This document shows, piece by piece, positions 13,018-24,924 of a stretch of DNA of 64,000 nt. Under the pieces are notes generated by a model. The model ran no database searches. It had not been told where the DNA came from and saw only the letters and a list, made by a program, of their open reading frames with translations. The position numbers and the translations under genes are program-made. How positions within the stretch are numbered: the first letter of the stretch is position 1; the number at the start of each line of letters is the position of its first letter. Origin of the DNA: Scenedesmus sp. ARA3 (lineage: Eukaryota > Chlorophyta > Chlorophyceae > Sphaeropleales > Scenedesmaceae); contig RWJK01001617.1 of the NCBI GenBank assembly GCA_004335835.1, forward strand, positions 99,569 through 163,568, in the 5' to 3' direction.

Positions 13018-13613
13018 CTAGCTGGTCATTCGCCTCGCCGGTGCCCCAACTGCTTCATCCCTGGCCCACAGCGCTGCATCCCCCTCCGCCGGCTGCACTT
13101 CCCACCAAGCTGTCTTGCCTCTGCATGCAATGCTCGCCTCTTGATCCAGGCGTGCATTCAGCTGGTCAAACGCCCTCTTTGTCTGTTGGTGGCTGAGCAG
13201 GGTCTGCTGTGTGGCGGCATCAAAGGCCCTAGGATTGCGCTGCGCTGCTGCGATGCACACCTCACACCAGGGGGACAGGTCTGCTGTGCGCATGAGGCTG
13301 CTGAATGCTGCTGAGGGGCCGGCTTCTTTCCATGATAGGTACTCCCTGCACGCGCACAGGCAAGATGGATGAATTGTGACCCTTTGCTGCCCTTTTGGTA
13401 TTGCATTACAGAAGACGCTTGAGCTGTGGGTGCATGCTCCACAGCTGTACTCCTGCCCTGTCTCATGCACACAACCGCCTCATCTGAGATCTGCGCTGCT
13501 GCTGCAACCAATGCCACAATGGTATATGGCGCGAGCCACAATCATGCACATGAACATAAGCACCAGCACACTCCCCACAGCATAGCCACGCAATGCTGTG
13601 AATAGCTATGTAC

Positions 13614-13645
<32 letters not shown>

Positions 13646-15756
13646 TGCATGCCGTATACCTCCCACCTGTATGCTGTGTCGTTGCTGTCCAAGTACAACA
13701 GGTAATCAGCAAGGTCCTGCGCACTGTCAAAGTCGCAGGCACGGATGATGGAGCGCTGCCCTGGAGCAAACTTGAGCACGTTGGGAGCACCTGCAAGCAC
13801 ACACAAGGCATTGCCCGAATCCTATGTCACAGCAGCAACAGTGGTTGAAGGTCCACTACAGCCTGCATACCTGGAAATCTGCTGTGTGTGTTGACGCCCA
13901 AGTAGCACTTTTTTGTGCTCTTGTGCACGGCCATCAATGCATATGCATGTGCATGAGCTAGCATGGTGCATGCGCTGTCAGCTGCAGCTGTGCCTACCTA
14001 GCACCACAGGCACCGCCCCTGCATCCAAAGCTCTGAAGAAAGTGGAGGACACCCTGCAACAGCAGCAGCGCAGACAACTTGTCATATCAGACCGCTTGGA
14101 GATAGGCAACCTGCACTTATTGCCTTGCAGGTACGTGGAACGCGCATGGTGGTTGCCATCTGCTTGCCAGGTCCCTGGCATCTGAGTCACCGCCAGAAGA
14201 CGCAGTGCTGCAGCTGCAGCGAGCAAAATGCATCAGTTGGCATCAAGCTGCATGTATTCTCAGATGGCTGTTGATGGCAATGGTGGTGCAGCACTTGGCT
14301 CGCCACATGCAGTGCTGTGCCTCGGGTGTAAGGCTGGCGTGCAAACTGGCCATTCCCCCATCCTCACCAGTCAGGGTCCCCAAACACATTCTCAAACACC
14401 AGGTAGAACTTGTAGCGCGCCATCAGCTCTGTGGGTGCTGCTGTGTTCAGCCCCCCAGCATCCATGTTGTTCAGGCAGGCCCCTGGTGAGTCCACCGGCA
14501 TCAGCTGCATCAGCTGCTGCACCAGCTGCTGCCGATACGACACCGCATCACAGTTGTTGTGCATCCAGAGCGCCAGCCCTGTCTTGTTAAACATAGCTGG
14601 CCGCACTTCTCTGAACCCTCCGTACTGAGCTGAGTTAAGATATGGGACGGCTACATGGATCAGCTCAGGCCGCACTGCAGATAGTTTGTAGTTTGCCTGA
14701 ATGTCAAAGCGCTGCCAGGTTGGAGCAGCTGCCTGCTGCACTGTGTAGGCTTCCTCACTTTCCATACTGTGCAGTGCCCAGAGCTGGTGCTGCGGCTTTG
14801 GCGCTGCCCAGAAGCTGTCCCAAGCCAGTTCAGGTGCATGGTAGACCAGCACATCTGCTCGCTGGTCGTATTTGGCCGTATCGCTTGTCATTATGCACGG
14901 CACAGCACACTGCAACCTGCAAACGCACAGCAACCACACGGTGTGGCATTTCTTCAGATTGTGAAGACACTATTGCTGCTGCTGCTGCGGCGGCGGCGGC
15001 TGCTGCTGCTACTGCTCCTGTGTCTGATGCTGGCGTGCTGCTGCAGCATTCAAATTTATCCCTGGCATGCAACAGGTGCTGTTGCACTGCATGTATGTTT
15101 CTTCCAGCTCATCTGGCAGGTGTACCCAGCTGCTCTTCTACGCAGTCCACTCACGCATGCGTCGGCCACTGCTGCCCAAAGAATGTGCCGTTGTATGCCA
15201 CCAGCATGAAGGGGTTGGGGCCGTTGGCATGGCTGCTGCTGCTGCTGTTGCTGCTGCTATTGCTGCTGCTGCTGCTGCTGCTGCTGCCGCTGGCTTGCAG
15301 CACTGCATCACTAGGCAGCTGTGGCAGTTCCCCACTGTGCTGAGGCCAGTGGATCTCAGGGTAGCTGCCAGCTTCATGGTGCACAGCCAAAACAGGCTGG
15401 TTGTGGAGCCGATGATACTGCTGCAATGCTTCAGCTGCTTCTGCTACGTCTGCTGCTATTGCTCGTTGGCGAGCTAGTGCCGCAGGTGGGTAGCACGGCT
15501 GGCTCTGCTGCTGCTGCTGCTGCTGTTGCACGTTTGGCCGCACAGGAGCCCCTGTTCTCTCCAGCGGCAGCGAGTGTGCTCTGTCCTGTGAGATTGCATA
15601 CACGCTTAGATCTATACCTCTCCCTATCAGCAGGGCTGCTGTCAAAGATACTGAGGCAACAACAGCAAAGGCTATGTACTCAGAGCTGGACTGCTGTTTT
15701 TTCATGCTTTGCCGTGCTTGTAAACAAAAAGAGCGCGATGGCCTCGATTTCACCAT
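13018..15756 (-). CDS. alpha-1,3-fucosyltransferase (GT10), Golgi type II
   Basis: Five exons (15756-15155, 14916-14368, 14053-13998, 13790-13667, 13345-13018) join in phase to about 552 residues. Residues 25-50 hold a single membrane anchor (YIAFAVVASVSLTAALLIG) after a short basic cytosolic tail, followed by a Gln/Ser-rich stem: type II Golgi topology. The catalytic domain carries the GT10 signature YKFYLVFENVFGDPDW, then STFFRALDAGAVPVVLG and, C-terminally, AYREYLSWK. GT10 enzymes transfer fucose from GDP-Fuc to N-glycan core GlcNAc or related acceptors; the acceptor cannot be told. The usual DYxTEK is replaced by DPDWVSSTF, a divergence worth noting. The intron after exon 4 has a (CTG)n tract on the sense strand. 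Confidence 0.9.
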
Positions 15757-16140
15757 TTGGCTTCAGAGAGGCTGGAGTTGGATCAGCAGATGATGAGTTG
15801 CAGCAGCGAAGGTTGCCGAGCTGTCAGCAGTACAACGGGCAACAAACTAAAAAGTGCACCGCTTGACCAAACAAAACGAACAAAAATAGAGCAGCATTAG
15901 TTCAAGTCGCTAACAGACAGCTGTATGATATTGAATCCATCGACAGCGCAACCACGCAAAGTCCCGCCCTCCACGAACCAGCTGCGCGTCACTGCTCGCT
16001 GTGCACCCTTTTCCCTGAGAGAGTGTTTGATGTAAACGCGGTTGAATATCAAACATCTTGATTGCCAGTCAACATAGCAGAGTGGCCGACGTAACCAGCA
16101 ATAGGCTTGCAGCAGCAGCAGCATTGAGCAGCATCTTGAC
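15757..16140. promoter_or_regulatory. divergent promoter region of two secretory-pathway genes
   Basis: 384 bases separate the start codons of the Golgi fucosyltransferase (minus) and a secreted protein (plus). Both promoters must lie here; no specific element is recognised. Confidence 0.5.
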
Positions 16141-18509
16141 ATGAGCGCAGCCATTCGACTACACGCATTGCTGCTGATAGTAGTTTTAGGTGAGCAGTCG
16201 AAAAGGAATGAAATCTAGGCCAACGCTTCTGGCACCACGGCAGCAACATGATGACAGAGCACAGCATGCACAGCACATGGTATGCGGCACATGCCCATCT
16301 GCCCATGCCCTCAAACTCAAGCAATGTGCTGCTTGGCGGCGGCATCATACACAATGCACACACAACAACATCTGTTGTGTGCTGTCCTTGCGGCAACTGC
16401 ATGCCTTCCTGCAGGCTCAGCTGCCTGCCATGCAGCCGCAGCGGACCTTGCGCAGCAACAAACACACCAAATACAACCACCCATGGCTTCCGAGACAGCT
16501 GATGGAAGCAGCAGCAGCAGCAGCAGTAGCAGTAGCAGCAGCACATCCAGCCACAGGCGGCTGCTGCTCAGCGTGCTGCCAGTTGAGGGCCTCACGCACG
16601 CCGCCAGCTTCGTCAAGTCAGCAGTGCAGAACACAGGCAAGGACCCACTGGTAGCTGGCACGTCATTTGGATCCCTGCCAAGTGCACCGCCAGACCTGCT
16701 GCCAATAAAGGCGCAGCTGGCAGTCCCTCAGGTATGCAAAAAGCCTTTGCCTGAGGTTGTGCCGTCTAGCTCTGCAACACAGAACAAGTGCGGCCACAGC
16801 TGCTGCACTAATCTGATGGCAGCGCTTGTGCCACAAGCTACCCCAGAAGTGTCCTGCACATGGCGCTCCCCAAGCACCACATGCTGCTCTTCGTGCTGCT
16901 GCTACTGCTGCTGCACACAACCTGATCAACCCGTAAACCTTCGTTCGTCACTTTCGTAGTCGAATGCATCATTCTCCGACCACGTTGCCCACACGCTCAC
17001 ATGCAAGCTGCCGCCTCTCTTGTCGACAACCGCAGGCGCTGCGCACCATGGCTCCCGGCCTGCTGGGCAGCCTGCCGCGGGGTGGTGACATCCGGCTGAG
17101 CGAGTACGCCTTCCCCACGCAGACGCGCATCAGTGACCGGCTGGAGCAGCTGAAGCAGCCGCTGCAGATGGCCAACAAGATGGGCAGCTTCGGCCTGCAG
17201 GTGGGGCGGCAGCCGTGATGTTGAATGCCCCCCATACAGTTTCACAACACAGACATTTGTCACCGCTGCTTTTAATTTGTCTATATTGCTCCTAAAGCAG
17301 CTATGACATAGCAAATTGGCCACTGCTGGTCATATGTTCTCAGAGCAGCTACTAGGTAGTACCTGCGTGTGCTGCTTTGGATGTGGGCTTCTGGTGTGGC
17401 TAGCTGCCGTGTTGTGGTCTGCTCTCCTCACAGATGTACCATGTTCATTGAGCTTTTCATCAATGCCGCAAAGCTTGCATCGTTCATCCTAGCCTTTCCT
17501 GTGTACCTGGAACATTTGTGCGTCAGCCAGCCACTTGCCTACATAGCATGCAGGCTGTCCTGCTTGCCTTCGCGTGTTGCTTACGCTGCAGGTGGGTGCA
17601 CTCATCCCTGCCCTCGGCGCCATCAGCAACGCACCCATCCGTGTGCCAGACACAGTGAAGCAGCTGGTGGGAGATGCTGTTACTTTCGACGAGTACGGTG
17701 CACAGTTTCAGGCGTCAGGATCCAACCCTGGGGCAGCCAACCCTACCTACAACTTTGACGCTACTGGCGGGCTGCCTGCAGCAGTCTCCAACTCCCAGAC
17801 AGCATCCACGTCAGTCGATTCAGCAGCAAACACCATCAGCAACTCAGATGCCAAGGGCATGACAGGTGGTGCGATTGGCACTAGCTCTGGTGAGTCTCAG
17901 TCCAAAAAGGGATCAGCAAAAGTGCTGGCCTTGGGCAATGCAAAGAGTGTAAAGGGGCCAGTCAAATCAGTTGCCGTGGGCCGCGCAAGCAGCGAAGAAA
18001 GGGACGCCATGAGTATCACACTGAACAAGGCGCTCAATGCGATTGGATCCAGCGGGGCCGACACACTGGCCACATCCAAGGCCCCAGATGGCCAGGCAAA
18101 TGCAGCGCAAGCGACGCTGGCGGCGACGCTGCTGGGTGATGCAAATGCACGCAGCCAGGTCACCACACAAACCAACACCGGCAACTCCCTGGCTATGAGC
18201 ACGAATGCCGCGCTGTCTGGGGTGTTTGGAGATGCCACCAGCAAACTCAACGTGGACGCTGCTAGCACCAGCGGCAACGCTGCGTCTGTAGCTACATCTG
18301 GCAGTGTGGCACGCAGCGGTACTGCTTCATCTACAATTGAGAGCAACGCTGCCACCACAGCAGGCAAGGCCACCAGCAGAGCCACCAATTTTGCGGTGTC
18401 ACTGAATGAGGGAGGCAGCTATGCAAACTCTAAGCTCAAGACCACCACTACCAGCGGCCAGGTGCGCACCACCATCAAGATTGGCAACGGCGGTAGGAGG
18501 AGGCAGTGA
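16141..18509 (+). CDS. secreted Ser/Thr/Ala-rich protein
   Basis: Four exons (16141-16189, 16415-16731, 17036-17200, 17592-18509) join in phase to about 482 residues. Exon 1 encodes a signal-peptide core (MSAAIRLHALLLIVVLG). Exon 2 has a poly-Ser run, then a short Pro/Leu-rich segment. Exons 3-4 contain an amphipathic part (RISDRLEQLKQPLQMANKMG) followed by about 290 residues rich in Ser, Thr, Ala, Asn and Gly with few hydrophobics and almost no Cys (SNSQTASTSVDSAANTISNS, ATSGSVARSGTASSTIESNA). This resembles a disordered, possibly O-glycosylated extracellular or cell-wall protein. The terminus is basic (GNGGRRRQ). The family is not recognised. Confidence 0.72.
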
Positions 18510-20469
18510 TAGTAGATACCAGTAGCTGCTGTCTTGTCAGCCGGCTTGTGCCGTGCTTGGTGCAGCAACTGCCAGCTGCAGGTGTAGTTGACACAAGGAT
18601 AGCAGCAGCAGCAGCAGTTGCTCATCTCATGACAATTGCCAGCCGGCAACAAAACATGCGGTGTGGCCGCAATAACACCAATGTGTGCTGCTAGTGTTTT
18701 GCATGTGTGTGTGCAGTTGTGCAGAATGTTTGGGACACAAAGAGTTGCAGAGCACCTTATATGAGCTGTTCATTTGACATATTTGCATCAATAGCTTGTA
18801 GACAGAGGTCAGGCACAGATTGGAGCCTTGCAACTTGTCCAACTTGTAGAGACCCAGCCATGCACAGCAGATGCATGTACAGCATATATAAGATGTGAAG
18901 CCTTCGGTGAAGAATGATGTGTGGCGCAGCCCCGTCGTGCTGCGAGGTGCTTGCACAGCTCTGTTCACGGCTTGATATCAAAGGATCTGTACAATAAGCG
19001 TTTGCTAAGTTTTCTAGGTGACCAGGGCGGCTGCAGCTGCGGGCGTGCTTGTACAGAGTGTGCACAGCAATGTGTCTAGTGCACACGCATCATGGGCATG
19101 CAAGCAGCTGCACTGGGCTCCAGCCTCGCAGCTGCAGAGGACATGTCGGATCGACATTGAAACATAGCTGCTGCACCAACTAGGGCTTGCTGGTCGCTGG
19201 GCTCGTATTGCTAAAGGACACATGTGTCTGTACAGACACCATATGGAAAATTATACACACATTGATGTGGCATGGGTGGCGGGCTGCGGGGCAGGTGTGG
19301 CAGTGGCACGAGGTGATGCCTGCTGACGAAAGGCTGCAGCTGCCAGCTGAGCAGGAAGGGGTTGCGGCTGCCTTATGTCGGCCGATGGCTTTGTCAGACA
19401 CATGCTTGCGGCTGCGTTGGTGCTGTATGTTCTACGTTGCTGTCAGGGCGCGTACATCTGTGACCGTTGCATTTCGTTGCCATCATTGCTGAAGTGGGCA
19501 TGCGCATAGCAGTACTGACCATGTTGAAGTGAGGATGGTGGCATGAACTAAGCATGATTGGACGAACTAAAATCTAGAGCCTACTAAAATCAGAGCCTTT
19601 GCGATGCACCGTGGGCTGCTTGGCAGGATGTCTTACCAGTATGGCATCTGGCTGCCATATGGCAGCCTGCAGGAAATCCATGGTGTGTTGGGGGGGAGGC
19701 GGCCAGCAGCGCAACTGCCGCCCTTTGGTGTGAGCGGTCTGCACCGCAGACAGCGATGCGGAAGCAACGTTCGGAGTAGAACACACGATGATCCACCGCA
19801 TGTTTCGAAAGAGACAGCTCAGCTTCCAGGTGTGTCACAGTTGCTTCAAAACCCTTGGCAGCGTCTTCAAGGGACAGCTGGCTAAACAGCTGCTACCTGC
19901 CCCATGTGCCGTCAATCAGCTGTTTGGTTTGCTTTTGATATTTTAGGTTCTTGATGTAGCATTTCTGCAAGCACTTGTGTACTTACATGCCTGAATACGC
20001 AGCAGACCTTGACTTTTTGTTTTGAACGTCCTGAGCGGTGTTCAGCCGGATTATATGGTATGGTAGAGCCTTAAAGTGGCCAGAATACGCACGTTGTAAG
20101 CGCCCAATAGCTGCTGAACTTGGCTGGTGCTTTCGAAACACGCAGCAGCACGCCTTGACAGCACGCCTGCCATGGCCGCACCGGACGCCTGACACTTCCA
20201 CTTCAGATTTATGCAAAAGGGTTCTTTGATCGATGCGTTTGGGCCTCCCGGCACTGAGGATGCTTTCGTGGCAGTGGCCCAAGTAGGACAGAACAGTGCC
20301 GGAGGGACCAAGTCAGACAATAAGGTGATACTAGAGCACATACACCCTGATAAGTTGTGTCGGAGTCGGGTTGAAAGGGCAACGCGGTAGCCGTACCTGA
20401 CGCATGTGCTGCTTCTGATGCTGCTGCTGGCAGGTACAGGGAAAGGACTTCAACAGCTGTGAGGACAGC
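18510..20469. other. intergenic, about 2 kb
   Basis: No exon with splice support. It should contain the 3' UTR of the secreted protein gene and the promoter/5' UTR of the bZIP gene. Confidence 0.4.
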
Positions 20470-22896
20470 ATGGCAGCAACGGAACAGGTGCGTGACGGCG
20501 TCCTACATAGACTTACTAAATGCTTATTGCAAGTGCCCGCTCCGAACGTCAGTAAGGTGTGTGCTGCATATGCAGGGGTGCAGCCGGTTCGCCAACATAT
20601 CGACAGCAGCAGCAACAGCAGCGCCAAATGCAGCATCAACATCCCCTGCCCAGGATGTGCATGCGGAGCTAGCCCTCCTGACATCACTGCTTGGCCGGCA
20701 CCTCCACCAGCAGCAGCAGGCAGCGGCAGCAGCTACAGCAGCAGCAGCAGCTGCAGCCCCTGCAGAGCAGCAGTACTCCGCCCGCTCTGCCCCGCCAGCT
20801 CCTGATGCTGCTGATTATGAAGACTCTGGATATACCGAGTCGCCCGTCTCAGCAGCAGCAGCAGCCGCAGCAGCAGCTACCAGCCGCGGGGGCACCTCAA
20901 CGCCACCCGTGTCAGCGGCGCTGGCAGCAGTGGGTGGCACGCCAAGCAACCAAGGGCAGCGGGCGCGGCGAAAGAACACGGACACGATGCAGAAGCTGCA
21001 GGTGCGTCTGTGGTGTATCGCAGCAGAGCAGCTGCAGCAGTGTGAAACACGGAGTGGATTGAGCTTCCGCAGGATGCAGTGAAGCAGCACAACCTGCAGC
21101 AGTATGATGTGGCAGCTCAACCCCTTTCTTCTATGATGTGGCAGCAATGCATTTGATATGCATTGCAGTCAGTACGGCTGCACTGGCTGCATCTGGTGTA
21201 GCATTGCAATGAATGCGGCTGCTGTCGCCGCCATTGCCTAAGCTGCTGCTGCTGCCGCTGCTGCTCAGGCGCTGGCTGAGGTGAGCGAGGACCGGCTGGC
21301 CAAGCAGGAGAAGCGCATGATCAAGAACCGGGAGAGCGCGGCGCGCAGCAGGCTGCGGCGGCAGCAGCACACGGAGGCGCTGGAGGAGCAGAACGCGGGG
21401 CTGCGGGCGGAGCTGGCTGCGCTGCACAGCCAGGTGGGAGGCAGGGCCTGCTTGCCGTGTCACATGTGTAAGATACAGGTAGTTGCTTTTGAGCTGGTGG
21501 CGGAGCGGGCTGCGCTGCACAGGCAGGTGCAGGGCGTTTGGCGTGTTTGCTGTTCAGCAGGTGTGTAGTGTGACTGTTTACACTTATGCTGGGGAGCAGT
21601 TTGCGACATTGTGCAGAAACAAACACAGCGTGCTTGCAGGAGAAAAGCCGCATGGGTTGTGTTAGCTTAGGAATGCATGGCGCTGCCGTGCTTGCGGCCG
21701 TCTGCTGCTGCTTGTGTCTCAAGTGCGCCCCACCTGGCTGCCTCATGCGTTATGTGCATGCCTTGCGGCCTGTCTCCAGCAGTTCCTTGCACTGTTGCCA
21801 CGAACCCAGCAACCGAGGGTGCTAGCATGAGCTGCTGCTGCTGCTTCTGCTGCTGGCCGCTGCTTGCACTGCTTGGCTGCAGGTCGGGATGCTGCAAGCC
21901 CGCGTGAACGAGCTCGAATGGCAGCTGCAGGTAGCACATGCAGCAGGTGGCAGCGGCAGGCCTTCCATTGGCCAGCCTGGCGCCGCCCTCAGCAGCTTGC
22001 AGCTGCCAGCCTCACTCAGCCTGGCTCTGCCGCAGCTCAGCAGCATGCAGCAGGGGCAGCACATGCAGTCCATGCCTGAGCAGGCAGCAGCAGCAGCAGC
22101 TGCTGCTGCAGTTAGTGACAGTGCAGGCCTGAGCCTGCCAAGCTTTGGTGGTGACGCAGCAGGCGCTGTGGATGCATTAGCTGCGCTGCTGGCATCGAGG
22201 CGAGGCAGCTCCACAGACAGCCCAGCACAGCCCGCCGCTGCCGCAGCAGCAGCTGCAGCAGCCGCAGCAGCAGTAGCAGCAGCTGTGCCGGCGGCGCCTG
22301 GGGTGCCTGGATCGATCACTGATTCGGCTGTTGCAGCGCTGTTGAGTGGCCTCATCGGGGACAGCAGGGCAGTTGCGGGTGCAGCTGCTGCTGCTAATGA
22401 CGGTGACAAGAGCAGCAGCGGCAGAAGATCCACACTGGCAGTGGATGCAGCGGCTGCAGCAAGTCAGCCAGCAACAGCAGCAGCAGCAGCAGCAGGCCCC
22501 GAGTCCGACCACTACGTAACAGCTCAGGAGCAGCATAAAGCAGGCGACCTTGCACCTGGTGTGCTGTCGCTGCTAACTGCTGCGCTGATGGCAACAAGCA
22601 GCAAGACGCAGCAGCACCAGCAGCAGCAGCAGGTGGAGGATCCAGATCAGCAGCAGCAGCAGCTACAACGTTCGGCAAAAGCAGTCCACCCACAGTCTAG
22701 CAACAACAAGGCTGGCACACTCACTGCTGTGTCAGCACTGCTGGCAACACTCCAGCAGGGCGCTGGCGGCATGAAAGAGGCGTCTGCAGGCGCTGCAGCT
22801 GCTGGCTGCATGCCTGCTGCTGGTCAGCCAGAGGCAGCAGCAGCAGCGAATGGCGGCCCTGTTTCGGAGCGGCCTGCAAAGCGGGCGTGCCCGTGA
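20470..22896 (+). CDS. bZIP transcription factor
   Basis: Four phase-0 exons (20470-20487, 20576-21001, 21269-21433, 21883-22896) give about 540 residues. Exon 1 encodes only six residues. The basic region is canonical plant type (EKRMIKNRESAARSRLRRQQ) and continues into a leucine zipper. Direct joining of exons 3 and 4 yields Leu at every d position over five heptads and Asn/Leu/Val/Val/Leu at the a positions, which strongly supports this junction. Flanking regions are Ala/Gln/Ser-rich low complexity from (GCA)n and (CAG)n. It should bind ACGT-core elements as a dimer in the nucleus; target and trigger are unknown. The short N-terminal exon is less certain than the zipper exons. Confidence 0.85.
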
Positions 22897-24674
22897 CACG
22901 TGCAGCGCAGCTTGGCTGCATCGTGTCCCAAAGCTGCTGCCAGTAGTTTGGTGGTGTAATGCGTGACGTCCAGACAAAACAATGCTCACTGCTGCATGTT
23001 GTGTTGGTGAAGCAAGCCCAATGACTCAGCTGGTTGCACACTCTACGAGCGAGCCAGGATGAGGGCTGCTGCCAACTGTGCTGGAGTTGCAACCAGCACG
23101 GTGCCTGCCTAATCCTTGAGCTGTCCTGCAAGCTGCGGCAGCATTATGACTGCTTTGTCACACACAGCATCTGCATGCGTTGCGTGGGCTGGCTGCGATG
23201 CCTGCTTTACTGGTGTGGGGTGCGCGGCTGAAGCCGTATGCGCTGCTGACAGGTTGTGCTGGCCTGCGGATATCCCCGGCCACAACCAGTCTTGAGTTGA
23301 CGAGTGCTTTAGCTAACGGGGCGATTGTTGCCGTAGTGTGCGTCTTGTATTTGTGCATTGGGTTGATACAACCTTTGATTGACAAACCTGCTTGGGTGCA
23401 TTTCATAGCGTGGTGGGTTGTCGCAGCTTCTGCCACATGCCAAGCTTGTGGCTCACACGGACCATCTGTTGTGTGCTGGCACTCCCATGTCGGACCTTGT
23501 GCTTTGGTACATGCCGCTTGCGCTAACTACAACAGCAGCCACTCATTGTCAGGATGTGCATATGCAGCGCTTCTGCCAACAGTGGTGCTTGCCGATTGTA
23601 TACACGATTCCTACCCTGGATGTGCCCTTGCGTTGCGATGTGTTGAGTAGCAGAGCCAGCCAGCATCCGCCATCTTGCTGGGTGACCTTGGTGCATACAC
23701 AGCAGGAGGTGCTGCTGCGACCCATGCGCTTCATTTTGCTGGCGCACGGGTGAACGTTTGTGCCAAGCCAGAGCATTGCTGGAGGGTGAAGCGGCGTACA
23801 CGTGTACTGCACTGATGGGGAGTTGCGTCGCCATGCATCTGGATTTGGCAGGGAGCATTTGGTAGCTAACACTGTGAAAGTCAACTGTTGGGTTTGACCA
23901 CTGCAAGGCATGCTGGGTTTGGGTGCCAGGAGCTGGCTGATGGCGTGACAGGTTCCAGGCAGCACACTGAAGGCCTTCACGTGACTGCACGTCAGGCTGC
24001 ATCCGTAAATCAAGCTCAAGGGCGCTTGATGAGTTGGATAGTTCCATCTTTGTGCCAGCTGGCATCTGCAGATGGCGCATCGAGGTCTCCACGAAGCTTG
24101 ATGTGAGGCCTGAGCTGGCAAATTTCTATTGATGATGTTGTGATGGGGTCATGGGGTCGACGACACGTCGTCAAGGTGCTTTTTTGCATCGTGGCGTGCC
24201 GTGCAGCGCTTCTTTCGGTACATTCGGTTCAAGTTCATGTGCTTCTCTGTTTGGATGAGCCTTGGATGCTCCGCCAAGATGCTGGCTGTCTGAAGCCATC
24301 ATCTGGTAAGAACTTGCTTGATTACAGCAGTTAAGATCTACAAGTTGTGGCAGCATATGTAGGCTGCCCACTGATGTTGTGTTGACCACAGCTGGCAAGG
24401 CTTTTGAATGTAGGCAGTTGTGCTGCACGGTCTGCCTAGCAGGCACACGGCGCGACGAAACTGCAGAAACATTGAAAACAAGCGATCGAGCTTTCGATGG
24501 GCGTTTGCGGGTTTGGGGGCCTTCTATGGTGAAGCAGCCAGACGGGAGGATGTGTTAGGTGTTTGGGCAGCTGACCTGGCAATTGCACCGCCGTCATCAG
24601 AAAGAGTACACTGCTGCTCTCAGCAGTTCAGCTGTCAATCCGTTGTTTCAAATCCCTGATTTGCACGCCACACG
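22897..24674. other. intergenic, about 1.8 kb
   Basis: Follows the bZIP stop. A 156-residue hydrophobic open frame at 23180-23650 has no splice partner, no recognisable domain and no bias typical of local exons, so I treat it as chance. Probably 3' UTR plus intergenic DNA. Confidence 0.35.
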
Positions 24675-24924
24675 ATGTTCGCTGCCAGGATCCAACCTTC
24701 ATCCTCGCGCCAGCTGCAGCACAGAGGTAACTGCAGAGCCGCTTCAATTGTGCCTCGCGCGGTTAACTCCAACAAGTTTGGGTCCCCCGGTGCCCCTGAG
24801 CCTAGCATGGGCGTGCTTCAGGACAGAATTAAGCAGCTGAGGGGCAAACAGCAAGCCGAGCAGAGCCTGCGCATGAGGCCTGCACTGCCTCAGAATGTGT
24901 TGATGATGGACGAAGTAGAGTCTG
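24675..24924 (+). CDS. possible first exon of a plastid-targeted protein
   Basis: An open frame of 83 codons starts with ATG and has the composition of a chloroplast transit peptide (MFAARIQPSSSRQLQHRG, rich in Ser/Arg/Ala, almost no acid). It then turns to a charged, helical stretch (MGVLQDRIKQLRGKQQAEQS) and ends VLMMDEVES at a strong GTGAGT donor, phase 1. I could not find a convincing downstream exon before 28 kb, so the gene is incomplete or degenerate. The function is not recognised. Confidence 0.4.

Noticed and set aside
23180..23650. Hydrophobic 156-codon frame after the bZIP gene
   Set aside because: No recognisable domain or splice structure; the position fits a long 3' UTR or spacer.
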